Position numbers and translations under genes: made by a program. Positions 63,987 through 64,000 of a DNA stretch of 64,000 nucleotides are shown here, piece by piece; position 1 is the first letter of the stretch, and every line of letters starts with the position of its first letter. The DNA comes from Bacilli bacterium (GTDB lineage: Bacteria > Bacillota_I > Bacilli_A > ML615J-28 > CAG-698), in assembly GCA_017617065.1 (NCBI GenBank), contig JAFZWP010000001.1:124001-188000 (forward strand). The letters run 5' to 3'. Under the pieces are notes generated by a model, which was given only the letters and a program-made list of their open reading frames with translations, was not told where the DNA came from and made no database searches.

Positions 63987-64000
63987 TAAACAGCATAGTT

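Noticed and set aside
1..64000. Integrase, attachment sites, lysogeny regulators or insertion sequences
   Set aside because: No recombinase, transposase or flanking duplicated ends were seen; the two HNH genes are stand-alone endonucleases.

Overview
The window looks like an internal piece of the genome of a large, strictly lytic, T4-superfamily myovirus (jumbo-type tailed phage). It is AT-rich (roughly 30 % G+C by eye), densely coding, uses the standard code (TAA, TAG and TGA all end genes) and mixes blocks of genes on both strands. Hallmarks I recognise are a contractile tail sheath (gp18 type), tail tube (gp19), portal (gp20), prohead protease (gp21), DnaB-like helicase (gp41), UvsW-like helicase, the gp46/gp47 recombination nuclease, a gp32-like ssDNA-binding protein, a sigma-like late factor, dCMP deaminase and dihydrofolate reductase. 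I do not see a terminase, a major capsid protein, a DNA polymerase or tRNAs, so these probably lie outside. The host cannot be fixed from this sequence.

Layout. 1-3.9 kb: leftward cluster of small proteins with strong AAGGAG ribosome sites, probably early host-takeover genes. 3.9-5.3 kb: non-coding junction with a long inverted repeat, an 80-bp direct repeat, a GC-rich structured island and a foreign-looking acetyltransferase gene. 5.3-8.6 kb: three rightward fibre-like proteins, one with a C-terminal Hint (intein-like) domain and one an RCC1-type propeller. 8.6-11.9 kb: leftward membrane J-domain protein, HAD nucleotidase and GMP reductase. 12-14.2 kb: rightward lysis region and a putative small structured RNA. 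14.2-17.5 kb: leftward helicases. 17.5-24.4 kb: rightward VRR-NUC nuclease, tail tube, a giant prohead-protease fusion and a scaffold-like protein. 24.5-25.8 kb: leftward HNH endonuclease and muramidase. 25.8-27.3 kb: small rightward genes including a deaminase. 27.3-52.1 kb: long leftward morphogenesis block (sheath, internal or decoration proteins, portal, neck-like proteins, GroEL, GroES, T5 A1-like phosphoesterase, ClpP-like protease), interrupted by one rightward holin-like gene. 52.2-64 kb: rightward structural genes, then recombination, ssDNA-binding, nucleotide metabolism and sigma genes.

How it works together. Two promoter classes can be read. One is sigma70-like, TTTACW-N16/17-TATATT, before genes such as the J-protein and gp41-like helicase. 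The other is a compact (G/A)TTCTA element found about 26 times between genes, nearly always in the orientation of the downstream gene. In five genes this element lies exactly 12 nt before the ATG with no Shine-Dalgarno, suggesting leaderless late mRNAs. The sigma-like protein at 62.4-63.4 kb is the obvious candidate reader of this element.

The most novel cargo is in the head block. Several proteins share a short N-terminal motif (M-S-x-F-x-x-L-V-E type) resembling the capsid-targeting peptides of T4 internal proteins; they include a nuclease-like protein, and next to them lies an 877-aa protein ending in a nucleotidyltransferase domain. Together with the gp21-type protease this suggests a set of proteins packaged in the head and injected into the host.
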